A DNA stretch of 64,000 nt from Luteimonas aestuarii (lineage in GTDB: Bacteria > Pseudomonadota > Gammaproteobacteria > Xanthomonadales > Xanthomonadaceae). Location: positions 62,001 through 126,000 of the forward strand of contig NZ_SMTF01000001.1 in NCBI RefSeq assembly GCF_004357985.1, read 5' to 3'. Shown piece by piece: positions 1-8,863 of this stretch. A program made the position numbers and the translations under genes. A model generated the notes under the pieces. The model was not told the DNA's origin. It ran no database searches and saw nothing but the letters and a program-made list of their open reading frames with translations. The first letter of the stretch is position 1; each line of letters begins with the position of its first letter.

Positions 1-969
1 GCCGAAGATCGCGGCCAGCTTCGGGATGGCGCTGTCCTGGCGCACCACGGCGACCGGCGCGTGGTCCAGCCCGGATGCGGCGAAGTACGCCGCCCACGGG
101 AAGCCAGGCGCATCGTCGGCGAAATCGGCCAGCGGCTTGGGGTTGTAGGTCTTGTCGCGGTCGCGGCTCTCGGCGCGGGTCCAGTGCGCGTCGGCGATGC
201 GGGTCTCCAGCGCCATCACCGCCTCGGCGCTGGCGGCCGGGTCTTCCCATCCGGCCAGTTCCAGCATCTGCGCGATGTAGGCGAGGTAACGCTCGCGCTG
301 CGGCGCGAAGTTGTCGCGCAGGTACATCTCGCGATCGCCCAGGCCCAGGCCCGACTGGCTCAGGTACAGCGTGTACTGGTCGGGGTTGCGCTGGTCGTCG
401 GACACGAACAGGCTGAACATGCCGCCGCCGAAGCCGCCGCGCGCGGCGATCAGGCTGGCGAATGCGGCCTTGTCGGCAGCGGACTTCAGTTCGGCCAGGT
501 AAGGCTGCAGCGGCTGCCCGCCCAGCGCCTCGACGGCACCCTCGTCCATGAACCCTTGGTAGAGCGTAGCGATCTTCGCCGCATCGCCCGTGGAAGGGTC
601 GGCCTTGGGATAGCTTTCCACCAGCGCCCGCACGCGCGCTTCCGACAGGTCGCGCAGCACGCGGAAGTTGCCATAGCTCGACTGGTCGGCGGGGATCTGC
701 GTGTTCCGCGCCCAGGTGCCGCTGGCGTAGGCGAAGAAGTCCTCACCGGGACGGACGCTCTTGTCCATGCCCGCGGTATCGATGCCCCAGTTGCCGTAGC
801 GCTGGGCGGCGATGATGCCGTGGCCGCCGCCGGCATCGTCCTGCGCGAACAGCGCCTGCAGGGTGCAGGCGTCGTCGAGGCAGCGGTGGTTGTCGTGCGC
901 AGAGGCCTGCGCGGTGAAGCCAAGGGCCAGTGCAGTGGCCAGGGACAGGGCGGTCTTGTTCAGCTTCAA
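1..969 (-). CDS. M13 family zinc metallopeptidase (PepO/neprilysin-like), N-terminal part, cut by window edge
   Basis: The reading frame is open from a TTG codon at 969 to the window edge (323 codons). The start is a TTG preceded by GGAG, and the protein opens with a signal peptide (KLNKTALSLATALALGFTAQASA), so it is exported. The mature N-terminus reads GIDTAGMDKSVRPGEDFFAYASGTW in its first part, the usual opening of peptidase family M13 (PepO, endothelin-converting-enzyme type), followed by IPADQSSYGNFRVLRDLSE, also typical. Family members are about 680-700 residues; the catalytic HExxH half lies outside the window. It probably degrades oligopeptides in the periplasm. It is transcribed toward the left edge, downstream of the amidohydrolase on the same strand. 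The family call is firm; the substrate is unknown. Confidence 0.88.
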   Translation of the reverse strand, partial: MKLNKTALSLATALALGFTAQASAHDNHRCLDDACTLQALFAQDDAGGGHGIIAAQRYGNWGIDTAGMDKSVRPGEDFFAYASGTWARNTQIPADQSSYGNFRVLRDLSEARVRALVESYPKADPSTGDAAKIATLYQGFMDEGAVEALGGQPLQPYLAELKSAADKAAFASLIAARGGFGGGMFSLFVSDDQRNPDQYTLYLSQSGLGLGDREMYLRDNFAPQRERYLAYIAQMLELAGWEDPAASAEAVMALETRIADAHWTRAESRDRDKTYNPKPLADFADDAPGFPWAAYFAASGLDHAPVAVVRQDSAIPKLAAIFG

Positions 970-1107
970 CAGCGTTCTCCGGTTCAAAACGTGGGTGCGT
1001 CGCTGCGAGCGGCGCGCACGGGACTCCTCAGGATACCCACCCCGCCCTCGCCGGACCCGTGCCGGAGGTTGGCCTCGCCACATTGCTGCGGCGCAACACG
1101 CATGCAC

Positions 1108-2535
1108 TCAGCCGTCGGCAGCCGTCTCCGCTCGACGTGCCGCGATGGTCTCGAGCCTCGCGCGGATCCTGTCCGCGGGCCACCAGCGACCCCGCACCAT
1201 CACCCCTGCCTGCGCCTTGAAATGGCCGATGTCCTGGCGCGGATCGGCATCCAGCAGCACAAGGTCGGCGCGTGCCCCCGGCGCAACCACGCCGAACTCG
1301 CCAGGGGTTTGCATGTAGCGCGCCGGCGCCGTGGTGCCGGTCGCGAGCACTTCGTATGGCGTCATCCCGGCGGCGACCATCATCCGCATCTCGTGGTGGA
1401 TCGAGAATCCGGGCACGTTGAAGAACTGCGGCGCGTCCGAACCCAGGGCGATCGGGGCGCCGCGATCATGCAGCGCCTTCAGCAACTGCCTGCGCACCTC
1501 CACCAGCCGTTGCGCCGCGGCAGGCTGGAAGTCTTCGCGCGCACCGAACTCGCCCTTGGCCCGCACCCAGCCGTCGAGTACGGATTGCGGCATGTAGCGC
1601 ATCTCCGGCCACGCGATCATGTCCGCCGCCGTTTCGGGCGATGCGAGATGCTCGACCAGGCTCAGCGTCGGCACGTTCCAGGTGCCGGCATCGATCGTGC
1701 GCTGCACGGCCTCTGGAATGCGTGCGGCATCCACCGCGTCCACCCAGCCGCTGCCGAAGAACCCCGCGCTGCGACTGCGCGCCGCGGCATCTCCAGGGAC
1801 CAGGAACTCGACGTAGCGATCGAAGTGGTCGATCGACGCCTGCCGCGCGTCGAGTGCGGTTTCCAGGGCCACGCCCTCGGGGATGTGCCCGGCAAAGGGA
1901 ATCCCCAGCGCATGTGCCGTGCGCGCCATCCCGGGATACAGGTCCGCCGGCACGCTGCCCAGCTTGGCCAGGTCGTAGCCGGCGGCATGGTGCGCCTGCA
2001 GCGTCGCATTGATCTCGGCCTCGTCCCTCGCCCCCAGCCAGGGACTGGCGGCGACCATCGTCGGCCCGTCCAGCTCGCCCTGTGCCAGGCGATCACGCAA
2101 CGCCAGGTGGCTTTCGTTGCCCGCCATGTTGCGCACGAAGGTCACGCCGTTGGCGATGTACAGGAACAGCACGTCCTCGACGTACTGCGGATCGTCGCCA
2201 CCGGGCACGTGGCCGTGCATCTCCGCCAGGCCCGGCATCAGCACCTTGCCGCGACCGTCGATCCGCTGCGCACCGGTCGGCACGTCGACGTCGGCCGAAG
2301 GGCCCATCGAAACGATGCGGCCATCGCGCACGAGCACCGTCTGGGCGGACAACACCGCATCGCGATCCATCGGCAGTACGTCGACATCGACGAAGGCAAT
2401 GGTGTCGGCATCGCTTGCCTGCGGCGCCGCCGCATCCTCGTGCCCTGCACATGCCAGCATCGCCATCGCCGTGAACAGCGCCACGCCTGCATGCTTCCAG
2501 CGCGCAGCGCGCCAGCCGGGGGTCATCCCATTCAT
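1108..2535 (-). CDS. Amidohydrolase family lipoprotein
   Basis: 475 residues. The N-terminus carries a hydrophobic stretch ending in MLACAG, a lipobox, so the protein is probably a lipid-anchored envelope enzyme. After it come the features of metal-dependent amidohydrolases: the first-strand HxH motif (AEMHGHVPG), a later FAGHIPEG histidine, SIDHFD, and the C-terminal LGSDAPQF aspartate followed by the composite-domain return strand (GARADLVLLDADP). It most resembles imidazolonepropionase/prolidase-like secreted amidohydrolases that act on cyclic amides or dipeptides. The start at 2535 has a purine-rich GGGAGCGGGAAG just upstream. It reads in the same direction as the RidA gene 170 nt upstream. 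The substrate cannot be told from the sequence. Confidence 0.85.
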   Translation of the reverse strand: MNGMTPGWRAARWKHAGVALFTAMAMLACAGHEDAAAPQASDADTIAFVDVDVLPMDRDAVLSAQTVLVRDGRIVSMGPSADVDVPTGAQRIDGRGKVLMPGLAEMHGHVPGGDDPQYVEDVLFLYIANGVTFVRNMAGNESHLALRDRLAQGELDGPTMVAASPWLGARDEAEINATLQAHHAAGYDLAKLGSVPADLYPGMARTAHALGIPFAGHIPEGVALETALDARQASIDHFDRYVEFLVPGDAAARSRSAGFFGSGWVDAVDAARIPEAVQRTIDAGTWNVPTLSLVEHLASPETAADMIAWPEMRYMPQSVLDGWVRAKGEFGAREDFQPAAAQRLVEVRRQLLKALHDRGAPIALGSDAPQFFNVPGFSIHHEMRMMVAAGMTPYEVLATGTTAPARYMQTPGEFGVVAPGARADLVLLDADPRQDIGHFKAQAGVMVRGRWWPADRIRARLETIAARRAETAADG

Positions 2536-2705
2536 CTTCCCGCTCCCGTTGGGTTCTCCCCGACCCTAAGCGCTGGAGGCACGCGTTGCAAACACGGATA
2601 CCTCTGGAAACGGCGCGCGAATCCCGATGGCGCTACTCCCATCGACACGCGACGGATCACGATGGAGACGACGCGAATCGGGTCAGCGGACGGCACAGGC
2701 GACGG

Positions 2706-3050
2706 CTACACCACCGCCGTGACCACGATCTCGACCTTCCACTCCGGATTCGCCAGCCGTGCTTCCACCGTCGCACGCGCCGGTGCCTCGCCCGCGGCTA
2801 CCCAAGCATCCCAGGCGCGGTTCATGCCGTCGAAATCGGCGATGTCCGCGAGGTAGATCTGCGCGCGCAGGATGCGCGTCTTGTCGCTGCCGCACTTCGC
2901 GAGCAGTTCGTCGATCTCTTGCAGCACTTCCCGTGTCTGCGTCTCGATGTCCGCACCTGGCGTGATCGGGATCTGTCCGGCGAGGTAGGCGATGCCGCCG
3001 TGGATGCAGGCTTCGGACATGCGGTTGCCCGCGTCGATGCGTTCGATCAT
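2706..3050 (-). CDS. RidA family (YjgF/YER057c/UK114) protein
   Basis: 114 residues from the ATG at 3050; a longer reading would run into the transporter gene and its extra N-terminus is not RidA-like. Family hallmarks are the beta-strand GIAYLAGQIP, the QTREVLQEIDELLAKCGSDKT helix region, and the C-terminal ARATVEARLANPEWKVEI block with the arginine that contacts substrate carboxylate in RidA proteins. Canonical RidA proteins are cytosolic trimers that hydrolyse reactive enamine/imine intermediates such as 2-aminoacrylate; this divergent member (PARATVEARLANP rather than GPARxTVEV) may belong to another RidA subgroup. It lies 61 nt after the DASS transporter stop on the same strand, so the two may share a transcript. 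Confidence 0.85.
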   Translation of the reverse strand: MIERIDAGNRMSEACIHGGIAYLAGQIPITPGADIETQTREVLQEIDELLAKCGSDKTRILRAQIYLADIADFDGMNRAWDAWVAAGEAPARATVEARLANPEWKVEIVVTAVV

Positions 3051-3111
3051 GGAAAGGTCCTGGGTGGTGGGCCGCCGCGCGGCGTGGCCGACACGATAGC
3101 AATGCCGGCGC

Positions 3112-4605
3112 TCAGCCCGCCATCGCAACCGGCTGCCAGACCAGCACGAACGCGCTGACCAGCAGCACCGCGGCGATGTTCATCCAGAAACCGGCGCGCA
3201 CCATGTCGTCGATGGTGATGATGTCGGCGCTGAACACCGCGGCATTGGGTGGCGTGGAGATCGGCAGCATGAACGCGCAGCTGGCCGACAGCGCGATCAC
3301 CGCCATGATGGTGTGCGGATCGGCACCGATACCCAGCGCCAGGCCGATGCCGACCGGGATCAGCATGTTCGACACCGCGGTGTTGGACATGATCTCGGTC
3401 ATGAACAACACGATCGCCGACAGCGCCACCACGATCAGCACCAGCGGCAGCACCTGCAGGCCGCCGAGCAGCGTACCGAACCACTGCGTCAGGCCGGAGC
3501 TCTCGAACGCCGCCGCCAGCGACAGGCCGCCGCCGAACAGCAGCAGCAGGCCCCAGGGCAGCGCCTTCATGTCCGGCCACGCCATCAGCCGCCCCCTGCC
3601 CTTGCGCGCGGGCAGCAGGAACAGGCTCACGGCGCCGATCATCGAGATCGACGTATCCGACAGCCGCCACGCTTCCGGCAGGAAACCGCTGCCGATCCAC
3701 AGCGTGCCGACCACGGCGAAGATCGCCAGCACCGCTTTTTCCTCGAACGCCATCGGCCCGAGGCGGTGCAACTGCTCGCGCGCGAAGTCGCTGCCGATCT
3801 CCTGCACCGGCCGCACCCGGAACTTGATCCGCGTCATGTAGACGTACAGCACCGCCAGCAGCAGCGCGGTCAGCGGCGCGGCGAAGAAGAACCACTGCGC
3901 GAAACTCACGGGACGGCCCAGCGACTGCGCCGACACCGCGGCGAACACCGCGTTGGGCACCGAACCGATGAGGGTGGCGAGGCCACCGATCGACGCGGCG
4001 TAGGCGATCGACAGCAACAGGCCCTTGGCGAAGCGCTTCAGAGACACCTCGTCGTAGATCTGCTTGTCGCGGATTTCCTCGATCAGCGCCAGGCCGATCG
4101 GCAGCATCATCAGCGCCGTGGCCGCATTCGAGATCCACATCGACAGGAAGGCCGTGGCCAGGATCACGCCCAGGGTGATCCGCTGCCCCCCGGCACCGAC
4201 CATCGACAGGATCGCCATGGCGATGCGCTTGTGCAGGTTCCACTTCTGGATCGCCAGGGCGATGGTGAAGCCGCCCATGTACATGAACACGATGGGATTG
4301 CCGTAGGCCATCGTCGCGGTGCGCTCGTCGGCACCGCCGGTGATCGGCAGCAGGAAGATCGGCATCAGCGAGGTGGCCGGGATCGGCATCGCCTCGGTGA
4401 TCCACCAGGTGGCCACCCACAGCGTCACCGCCAGCACCGCGCGTGGCGCATCGTCCAGCCCGGTCAGCGCTGGCAGCCAGTAGACCAGCGCGAACAGCAG
4501 CGGCCCCAGCACCAGGCCCACGCGTCGTCGCAGGGCGCCATCGGTGCCCTGCGAATGTTCCGTCCCGGCGCTTGCCTCCACCCGTCCTCCCGTGTGCCGG
4601 CGCAT
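3112..4605 (-). CDS. DASS/SLC13 family anion:sodium symporter
   Basis: About 497 residues from the ATG at 4605; a GTG at 4581 with GGAGGA four bases upstream is a good alternative start, and the ORF can also be read open to 4677. The protein has roughly a dozen hydrophobic segments. It carries DASS landmarks: WWITEAMPIPATSLMPIFLLP near the N-terminus, the SNAATALMMLPIG loop (SNT-type motif of the first hairpin), and the second-repeat SNTAVSNMLIP with ALSASCAFMLPISTPPNA. The family imports di/tricarboxylates or sulfate with Na+ across the inner membrane. It is divergent from the DUF294 gene, with about 125 nt between starts, and RidA follows it. The substrate is probably a C4-dicarboxylate, which is inference. 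Confidence 0.88.
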   Translation of the reverse strand: MRRHTGGRVEASAGTEHSQGTDGALRRRVGLVLGPLLFALVYWLPALTGLDDAPRAVLAVTLWVATWWITEAMPIPATSLMPIFLLPITGGADERTATMAYGNPIVFMYMGGFTIALAIQKWNLHKRIAMAILSMVGAGGQRITLGVILATAFLSMWISNAATALMMLPIGLALIEEIRDKQIYDEVSLKRFAKGLLLSIAYAASIGGLATLIGSVPNAVFAAVSAQSLGRPVSFAQWFFFAAPLTALLLAVLYVYMTRIKFRVRPVQEIGSDFAREQLHRLGPMAFEEKAVLAIFAVVGTLWIGSGFLPEAWRLSDTSISMIGAVSLFLLPARKGRGRLMAWPDMKALPWGLLLLFGGGLSLAAAFESSGLTQWFGTLLGGLQVLPLVLIVVALSAIVLFMTEIMSNTAVSNMLIPVGIGLALGIGADPHTIMAVIALSASCAFMLPISTPPNAAVFSADIITIDDMVRAGFWMNIAAVLLVSAFVLVWQPVAMAG

Positions 4606-4730
4606 TGCGCCCCGGATCGCATCAGCGCTGCATGGTAACCGTCGCCAGCACGACCGGATGCCGCGGCGCACCGGCACCCTTCCACTTTGGTGTGATTCAC
4701 CCTGCGCCTGCGCGGGCGCACAATCCGGGC

Positions 4731-6551
4731 ATGGACCCCGTGCCCGGACTCGACCTGTCGCTGCCGCCCTTCGACCTGCTGGACGATGCCGGGCGCGAAC
4801 GGCTGCAGGCCAGCGTCGACATCGCCCTGCACCGCGCTGGCACGACGCTGATCGAAGCCGGCAAGCCCTCGCTGCACGCCCACGTCATCCTCAAGGGCCT
4901 GGTGCATGCGACCGTGCGCGACGACAACGGCCGGGAGCAGCGCTTCGCCGACTACGGCCCGGGCGACGTGTTCGGTGCCTGGGCGGTGATGGCCGGGCGC
5001 GCGCGCCTGAGCTACCGCGCCGACGGCGATTGCCTGACCTTCCTCATCCCCGCGGAGGTGTTCCGCCAACTGATCGCCGACAACCCGCCCTTCGCGGCGT
5101 ACTTCAATGAAGGCCTGGCGACCAAGGGCCGACTGTCGATCGGCAATTCCGACCGGCGCGAAGTCGCCGAGCTGATGGTGACCCAGGTGGGCGAGGCACA
5201 GCTGGCGCCGGCCGAACGCATCGATGCCACCGCCACCATCGCCGAAGCCAGCGCCCGCCTGCATGCGCGTCGCGTCGATTGCCTGCTGGTGGACGATCCC
5301 GCGCACGATGCACCGGGCATCGTCACCCGCACCGACCTGCTGGAAGCGCTGTCACTGGAGCGCCTGCCGCTGGACGCAACGGTCGGCCCGCTCGCCAGCC
5401 GCCCGCTGGTGGCGGTCGATACCAGCGCCGTGCTGTTCCAGGCCCTGGTGCAGATGACCGAACGCCACATCGAGCGCGTGGTGGTGACCGATCGGGGCGC
5501 GATCGCCGGCACGCTGGGCATGGCCGAAGTGCTGTCGCACTTCGCCAGCCATTCGCACCTGATCAGCCTGCGACTGTCGCGTGCGCGCACGCTGGAGGAG
5601 ATCGCCGATGCCGCCGGCGCGATGGACCGGTTGGTGCGCAGCCTCAACGCCCACGGGGCGCGCATTCCCTACGTGATGGAACTGGTCAGCGCGCTCAACA
5701 GCCGGATCATGGGCCAGCTGTTCGACCTGCTGGTGCCGGAGGCGCATCGCAACGGCATCTGCCTGCTGGTGATGGGCAGCGAGGGCCGACGCGAGCAGGT
5801 GCTCAAGACCGACCAGGACAATGCGCTGGTGCTGGCCGACGACCTCGACTGGCCTGGGCTGGACGACGCCATGGGGCGCTTCAGTGCCGCGCTGGACAAG
5901 GTGGGCTATCCGCCCTGCCCCGGCAAGGTGATGGTGAACAACCCGCACTGGCGGATGCGCGCATCGGAATGGCACGCACGGATCGACCACTGGCGCCAGT
6001 CGTATGGCGGCCAGAACGCACTCGACCTTTCGATCGCGCTGGATGCCCGTCCGATCGCAGGCAAGCTTGCGCTGTTCGCGCCGGTGAAAGCGCGGCTGAT
6101 GGCACTGGGCGAGGACCACATCCTGCTGCACCACCTTGCCGCGGCCACGCTCGATTTCGACACGCCACTGACCTTCTTCGGCCGGGTGCGCAGCGACGCC
6201 GACGGCATCGACATCAAGAAGGGCGGCATCTTCCCGGTCGTGCACGGCTTGCGCTGCCTGGCCCTGCGCCACGGCATCGAGGCGAATGGCAGTGCTGAAC
6301 GCTGTACTGCGCTGGTCGAACAGGGCCACCTGTCCAGCGACCTCGGCCGCGACCTGCCGCAGGCGCTCAACGTGTTCCAGCGCATGCGCCTGCAGTCGCA
6401 ACTGGCGGCGCTCGACGAAGGGCGCAAGGCGGGCAACGCGATCGATCCCGCGCGCCTGACCCGGCTGGACCGCGAACTGCTGCGCGATGCCCTGCACGTG
6501 GTCAAGGAATTCCGCGGACACATCCGCCACAGCTTCCACCTGCGGGACTGA
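4731..6551 (+). CDS. cNMP-binding / CBS-pair / DUF294 nucleotidyltransferase-like signalling protein
   Basis: 606 residues from the ATG at 4731. Three parts can be read in order: a cyclic-nucleotide-binding beta-roll (about residues 15-130, with the YGPGDVFGAW phosphate-cassette-like turn), two CBS motifs (about 150-275), and a DUF294 domain. The DUF294 domain holds a Pol-beta-type nucleotidyltransferase signature GSEGRREQ at 349-356 followed by TDQDNAL with D361 and D363, and a DUF294_C helical tail. Proteins of this layout usually flank sodium/solute symporters or acetate transport genes and are thought to sense nucleotides and gate the transporter. Here the divergent neighbour is a DASS symporter, and a DnaQ-like exonuclease follows after 3 nt, the usual partner of this family. 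Soluble, no signal peptide. Confidence 0.9.
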   Translation: MDPVPGLDLSLPPFDLLDDAGRERLQASVDIALHRAGTTLIEAGKPSLHAHVILKGLVHATVRDDNGREQRFADYGPGDVFGAWAVMAGRARLSYRADGDCLTFLIPAEVFRQLIADNPPFAAYFNEGLATKGRLSIGNSDRREVAELMVTQVGEAQLAPAERIDATATIAEASARLHARRVDCLLVDDPAHDAPGIVTRTDLLEALSLERLPLDATVGPLASRPLVAVDTSAVLFQALVQMTERHIERVVVTDRGAIAGTLGMAEVLSHFASHSHLISLRLSRARTLEEIADAAGAMDRLVRSLNAHGARIPYVMELVSALNSRIMGQLFDLLVPEAHRNGICLLVMGSEGRREQVLKTDQDNALVLADDLDWPGLDDAMGRFSAALDKVGYPPCPGKVMVNNPHWRMRASEWHARIDHWRQSYGGQNALDLSIALDARPIAGKLALFAPVKARLMALGEDHILLHHLAAATLDFDTPLTFFGRVRSDADGIDIKKGGIFPVVHGLRCLALRHGIEANGSAERCTALVEQGHLSSDLGRDLPQALNVFQRMRLQSQLAALDEGRKAGNAIDPARLTRLDRELLRDALHVVKEFRGHIRHSFHLRD

Positions 6552-6554
6552 GCG

Positions 6555-7181
6555 GTGGGACCGATGCGACGCTGGTGGCTGCGGCGCCGGCATGCGGGTA
6601 GCGAGTGGACGGCCCTGCTGCATGCGCCCCCCGCCGGCGAGTGGGTCAGCCTGGACCTCGAAACCACCGGGCTGGATCCGCGGAACGACCACATCCTCAC
6701 CTTGGCGGCGGTGCCGATCCGCGGCGGCGTGGTGGTGGCATCGGAGCGATTTGAACAACGCATCCGCCCCGACCGCAGCTTCGGCATCGATTCGATCCGC
6801 CACCACCACATCACCCCCGACGAGGCGGCGGAGGGCGTGTCGGTGACCGCGGCCATGCGCGCGTTCCTGCCCTGGCTGGGCAGTCGCACCTTGCTGGGCT
6901 ACCACCTCGCCTTCGACGTGGCGATGCTGGCGCCGCACGCGAAGGCGATCACCGGCTTCGCGCTGCCCAACCCGCGCGTCGATTTGGCGCATGCCTTCGC
7001 CGCACGCGCGCGGCGCGCACAGCCTGACGTGCCGCCCAACCTGGACTTCCAGCACATCGCCGACACGCTGGGCGTACCCGTGCTCGGTCGCCACAGTGCA
7101 CTGGGCGATGCCACGACGGTCGCGCTGTGCTGGATTGCGCTGCAGTCGGCGGGCAACAGCAACTTCGTTGCGACAGGTTGA
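6555..7181 (+). CDS. DnaQ-like 3'-5' exonuclease (DEDDh)
   Basis: 208 residues; starts at GTG 6555 or ATG 6564, just after the DUF294 stop, so the two genes are almost certainly cotranscribed and translationally coupled. Exonuclease motifs are clear: Exo I SLDLETTGLD (catalytic D and E), Exo II LGYHLAFDVAML (D), and Exo III HSALGDATTV (H and D), the DEDDh set of RNase T/DnaQ proteins. The size matches stand-alone DnaQ-like exonucleases associated with cNMP/CBS/DUF294 genes. The function is presumably nucleotide or nucleic-acid 3' trimming; its role beside a transporter-regulator is not established. Confidence 0.88.
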   Translation: MGPMRRWWLRRRHAGSEWTALLHAPPAGEWVSLDLETTGLDPRNDHILTLAAVPIRGGVVVASERFEQRIRPDRSFGIDSIRHHHITPDEAAEGVSVTAAMRAFLPWLGSRTLLGYHLAFDVAMLAPHAKAITGFALPNPRVDLAHAFAARARRAQPDVPPNLDFQHIADTLGVPVLGRHSALGDATTVALCWIALQSAGNSNFVATG

Positions 7182-7213
7182 GAGAGCAACGCCATCGGTG
7201 GGGTCATCCAGAT

Positions 7214-7397
7214 CGTCATCCCGCGCAGGCGGGGATCCACGCACCTCGATCGTTCCAGGAGTCTCTCCCGGAAGTGGGTGCTTCTGGTAGTGGGGCGACC
7301 GTTCTCACAGCGGCTGGGGATCTCAAAAAGCAGTTCGCGATCCCGTCAGATTGCGCAAGGGACACGTCCATGGGTCCCCGACTGCGCGGCGATGACG
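7214..7397. repeat. REP/BIME-like inverted pair in a 309-nt gene-free gap
   Basis: The gap 7182-7490 has no credible gene. It holds two imperfect inverted copies of the common CGTCATCCC...GGGGATCCA palindrome: arm one at about 7214-7241 and arm two, in opposite orientation, at 7371-7397. Each arm can form its own GC hairpin and the two can pair across about 130 nt. This looks like a bacterial interspersed mosaic element between two converging transcripts (the exonuclease, plus strand; DUF2145, minus strand), where it could also act as a transcription/processing boundary. Confidence 0.55.
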
Positions 7398-7490
7398 GAT
7401 AAGGGAACTTGAACTTCGCGCGAATCCAGCCGGATGTCCTGGCGTATACACATTGCGGGCAATCGCGGAAGCACGCCGTCCGACCTCTTG

Positions 7491-8309
7491 CTAGCCGGGA
7501 CCCGGCTCCGCCATCAGCACGCCGCCACGCCACTCCATCTGCGTCGATTGTGGATCGTTCGACGCCACCCAGCGCAGGATCGAGCGCACCGTCACCACCG
7601 GATACTCGCCTGACAGCCGCGTCGATATCCCATGGTCAGTGAAAGCGACATTGCTGCCGAACAGTCCGCCCAACACGCGTTGTGCATACGGAATGCGGAT
7701 GGTGTCGGGGCGGAACCCGGCCTGCACGGCCAGCGCATGCGCCCGCTGGCGATCGCGCACGGTGCCAGTCGTTGGAAGGGTCGCGGCCAGCGTCTCCAGC
7801 ACCCATGCCGTCGAATTCTGGTACTCGCGACTGCCCGGGCGTGCGATCAGGTTGTACTTCGGCTGGAACAGCGGATTCGATTCCACCGCCAGCAGGTGCA
7901 ACGCCAGCCGCTGCGCATGCGCCGGTGCCAACCACGTGATTCGCGCATCCTGGTTGACCAGGTCATCGGAAAAGAAGTTGACCAGCCCCTGCGCATACAG
8001 CCCGGCGCGTGCACTGCCGCACTCGTTGAGCAGGTGGACGACGGTCCAGCGCCCGGCGGGATGGTCGCGCACCGCGAAGCCGGCGTGGCTGTAGACCAGG
8101 CCGTGCTCCGACAGGTCGCGGCCCACGCGTGCCACCAGCGCAACCGGTGCATTACGTGCGTCGAGCGCGTCGACCGTGCGCAACGCGGTCGATGCCGCGG
8201 CCGCCACCTTGTGCGCGGGCACGGCCGTCGCTTCACAGTTGGCGCCAGCAAACGCATGCACCGGCCACAGTAGCAGCACCAGGCACAGGCAAAAGGTCTC
8301 GCGGTTCAC
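7491..8309 (-). CDS. DUF2145 family exported protein
   Basis: 272 residues with a clear Sec signal peptide (LVLLLWPVHAFAGANC, cleavage near residue 22). The mature protein matches the DUF2145 pattern: VARVGRDLSEHGLVYSHAGF, the WTVVHLLNECG block, a Y-N-S-TAWVLE region and a C-terminal VRSILRW segment. The SHAGF and HLLNECG blocks with a cysteine and histidines recall papain-like (NlpC/YiiX-type) folds, which is my inference. The GTG start overlaps the TGA stop of the upstream 138-residue gene (GTGA), so the two are translationally coupled. The function of the family is unknown. Confidence 0.8.
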   Translation of the reverse strand: MNRETFCLCLVLLLWPVHAFAGANCEATAVPAHKVAAAASTALRTVDALDARNAPVALVARVGRDLSEHGLVYSHAGFAVRDHPAGRWTVVHLLNECGSARAGLYAQGLVNFFSDDLVNQDARITWLAPAHAQRLALHLLAVESNPLFQPKYNLIARPGSREYQNSTAWVLETLAATLPTTGTVRDRQRAHALAVQAGFRPDTIRIPYAQRVLGGLFGSNVAFTDHGISTRLSGEYPVVTVRSILRWVASNDPQSTQMEWRGGVLMAEPGPG

Positions 8310-8722
8310 GGCAATAGGCGTCGCGAATGAAGGTGCGGCCGGGTCAACGCATTCGCGACGTAATAGAGCGACTCGCCGGCCACGCTGAGCACCCAGCCGG
8401 TCGAAACCGCGGTCACCACCACCACGGTGCCCACGGCGATCCCCAGCGCACGCGCCATCTCCGCCGAGACCTGCACCAACGCGGAAGCGCCTGCGCCGGC
8501 GGCTGAAATCGTCAATGCCACCACGCCACCGCTGGCGTCGACCGCCGTGACCGATAGCGCCGCACCCGCGGACAAGGCCTCCGCCATGGCCACCGGCACT
8601 TCCACCGAGGCCATCAGGCTGGCATCAGACTGCCGGCTCAGGGCATCGGACTGCGTCGCCGCGCCTGCGGCACCCATGTACGCCAGCGACATCGCGATCA
8701 CCATTGCCGCCTTCAGGTCCAT
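8306..8722 (-). CDS. Small exported Ala-rich protein coupled to DUF2145
   Basis: 138 residues from ATG 8722 (an in-frame ATG lies at 8746). It begins with a signal-peptide-like segment (DLKAAMVIAMSLAYMGAAGA), then a Ser/Ala-rich region, a hydrophobic stretch around residues 60-120 that may cross the membrane (ALGIAVGTVVVVTAVSTGWVL) and a basic C-terminus. Its stop overlaps the DUF2145 start by 4 nt. I do not recognise the family, but pairs of DUF2145 with a short exported protein of this type recur in proteobacteria, to my recollection, so the two proteins probably act together in the envelope. Confidence 0.7.
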   Translation of the reverse strand: MDLKAAMVIAMSLAYMGAAGAATQSDALSRQSDASLMASVEVPVAMAEALSAGAALSVTAVDASGGVVALTISAAGAGASALVQVSAEMARALGIAVGTVVVVTAVSTGWVLSVAGESLYYVANALTRPHLHSRRLLP

Positions 8723-8863
8723 CGCCTGCCCTCTGTCCCGTTGCATCACCGTCGGCTCCCATTCCCAAGGACTGCGACGGAGCCTTGCCGCCTTGCGCGA
8801 CGCAGGCAACCGGGATGTGAAAAGTGCTGGTCCACTCGCCGGGCGGTAGCGTATTTTTAGACC

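Noticed and set aside
61-2856. A 931-residue plus-strand open frame
   Set aside because: Low-complexity Arg/His/Gly composition typical of antisense frames in GC-rich DNA; real minus-strand genes (M13 peptidase, amidohydrolase) explain it.
7214-7397. CRISPR-like or tRNA structure
   Set aside because: Only two inverted arms, no regular spacer repeats and no cloverleaf; REP/BIME fits better.
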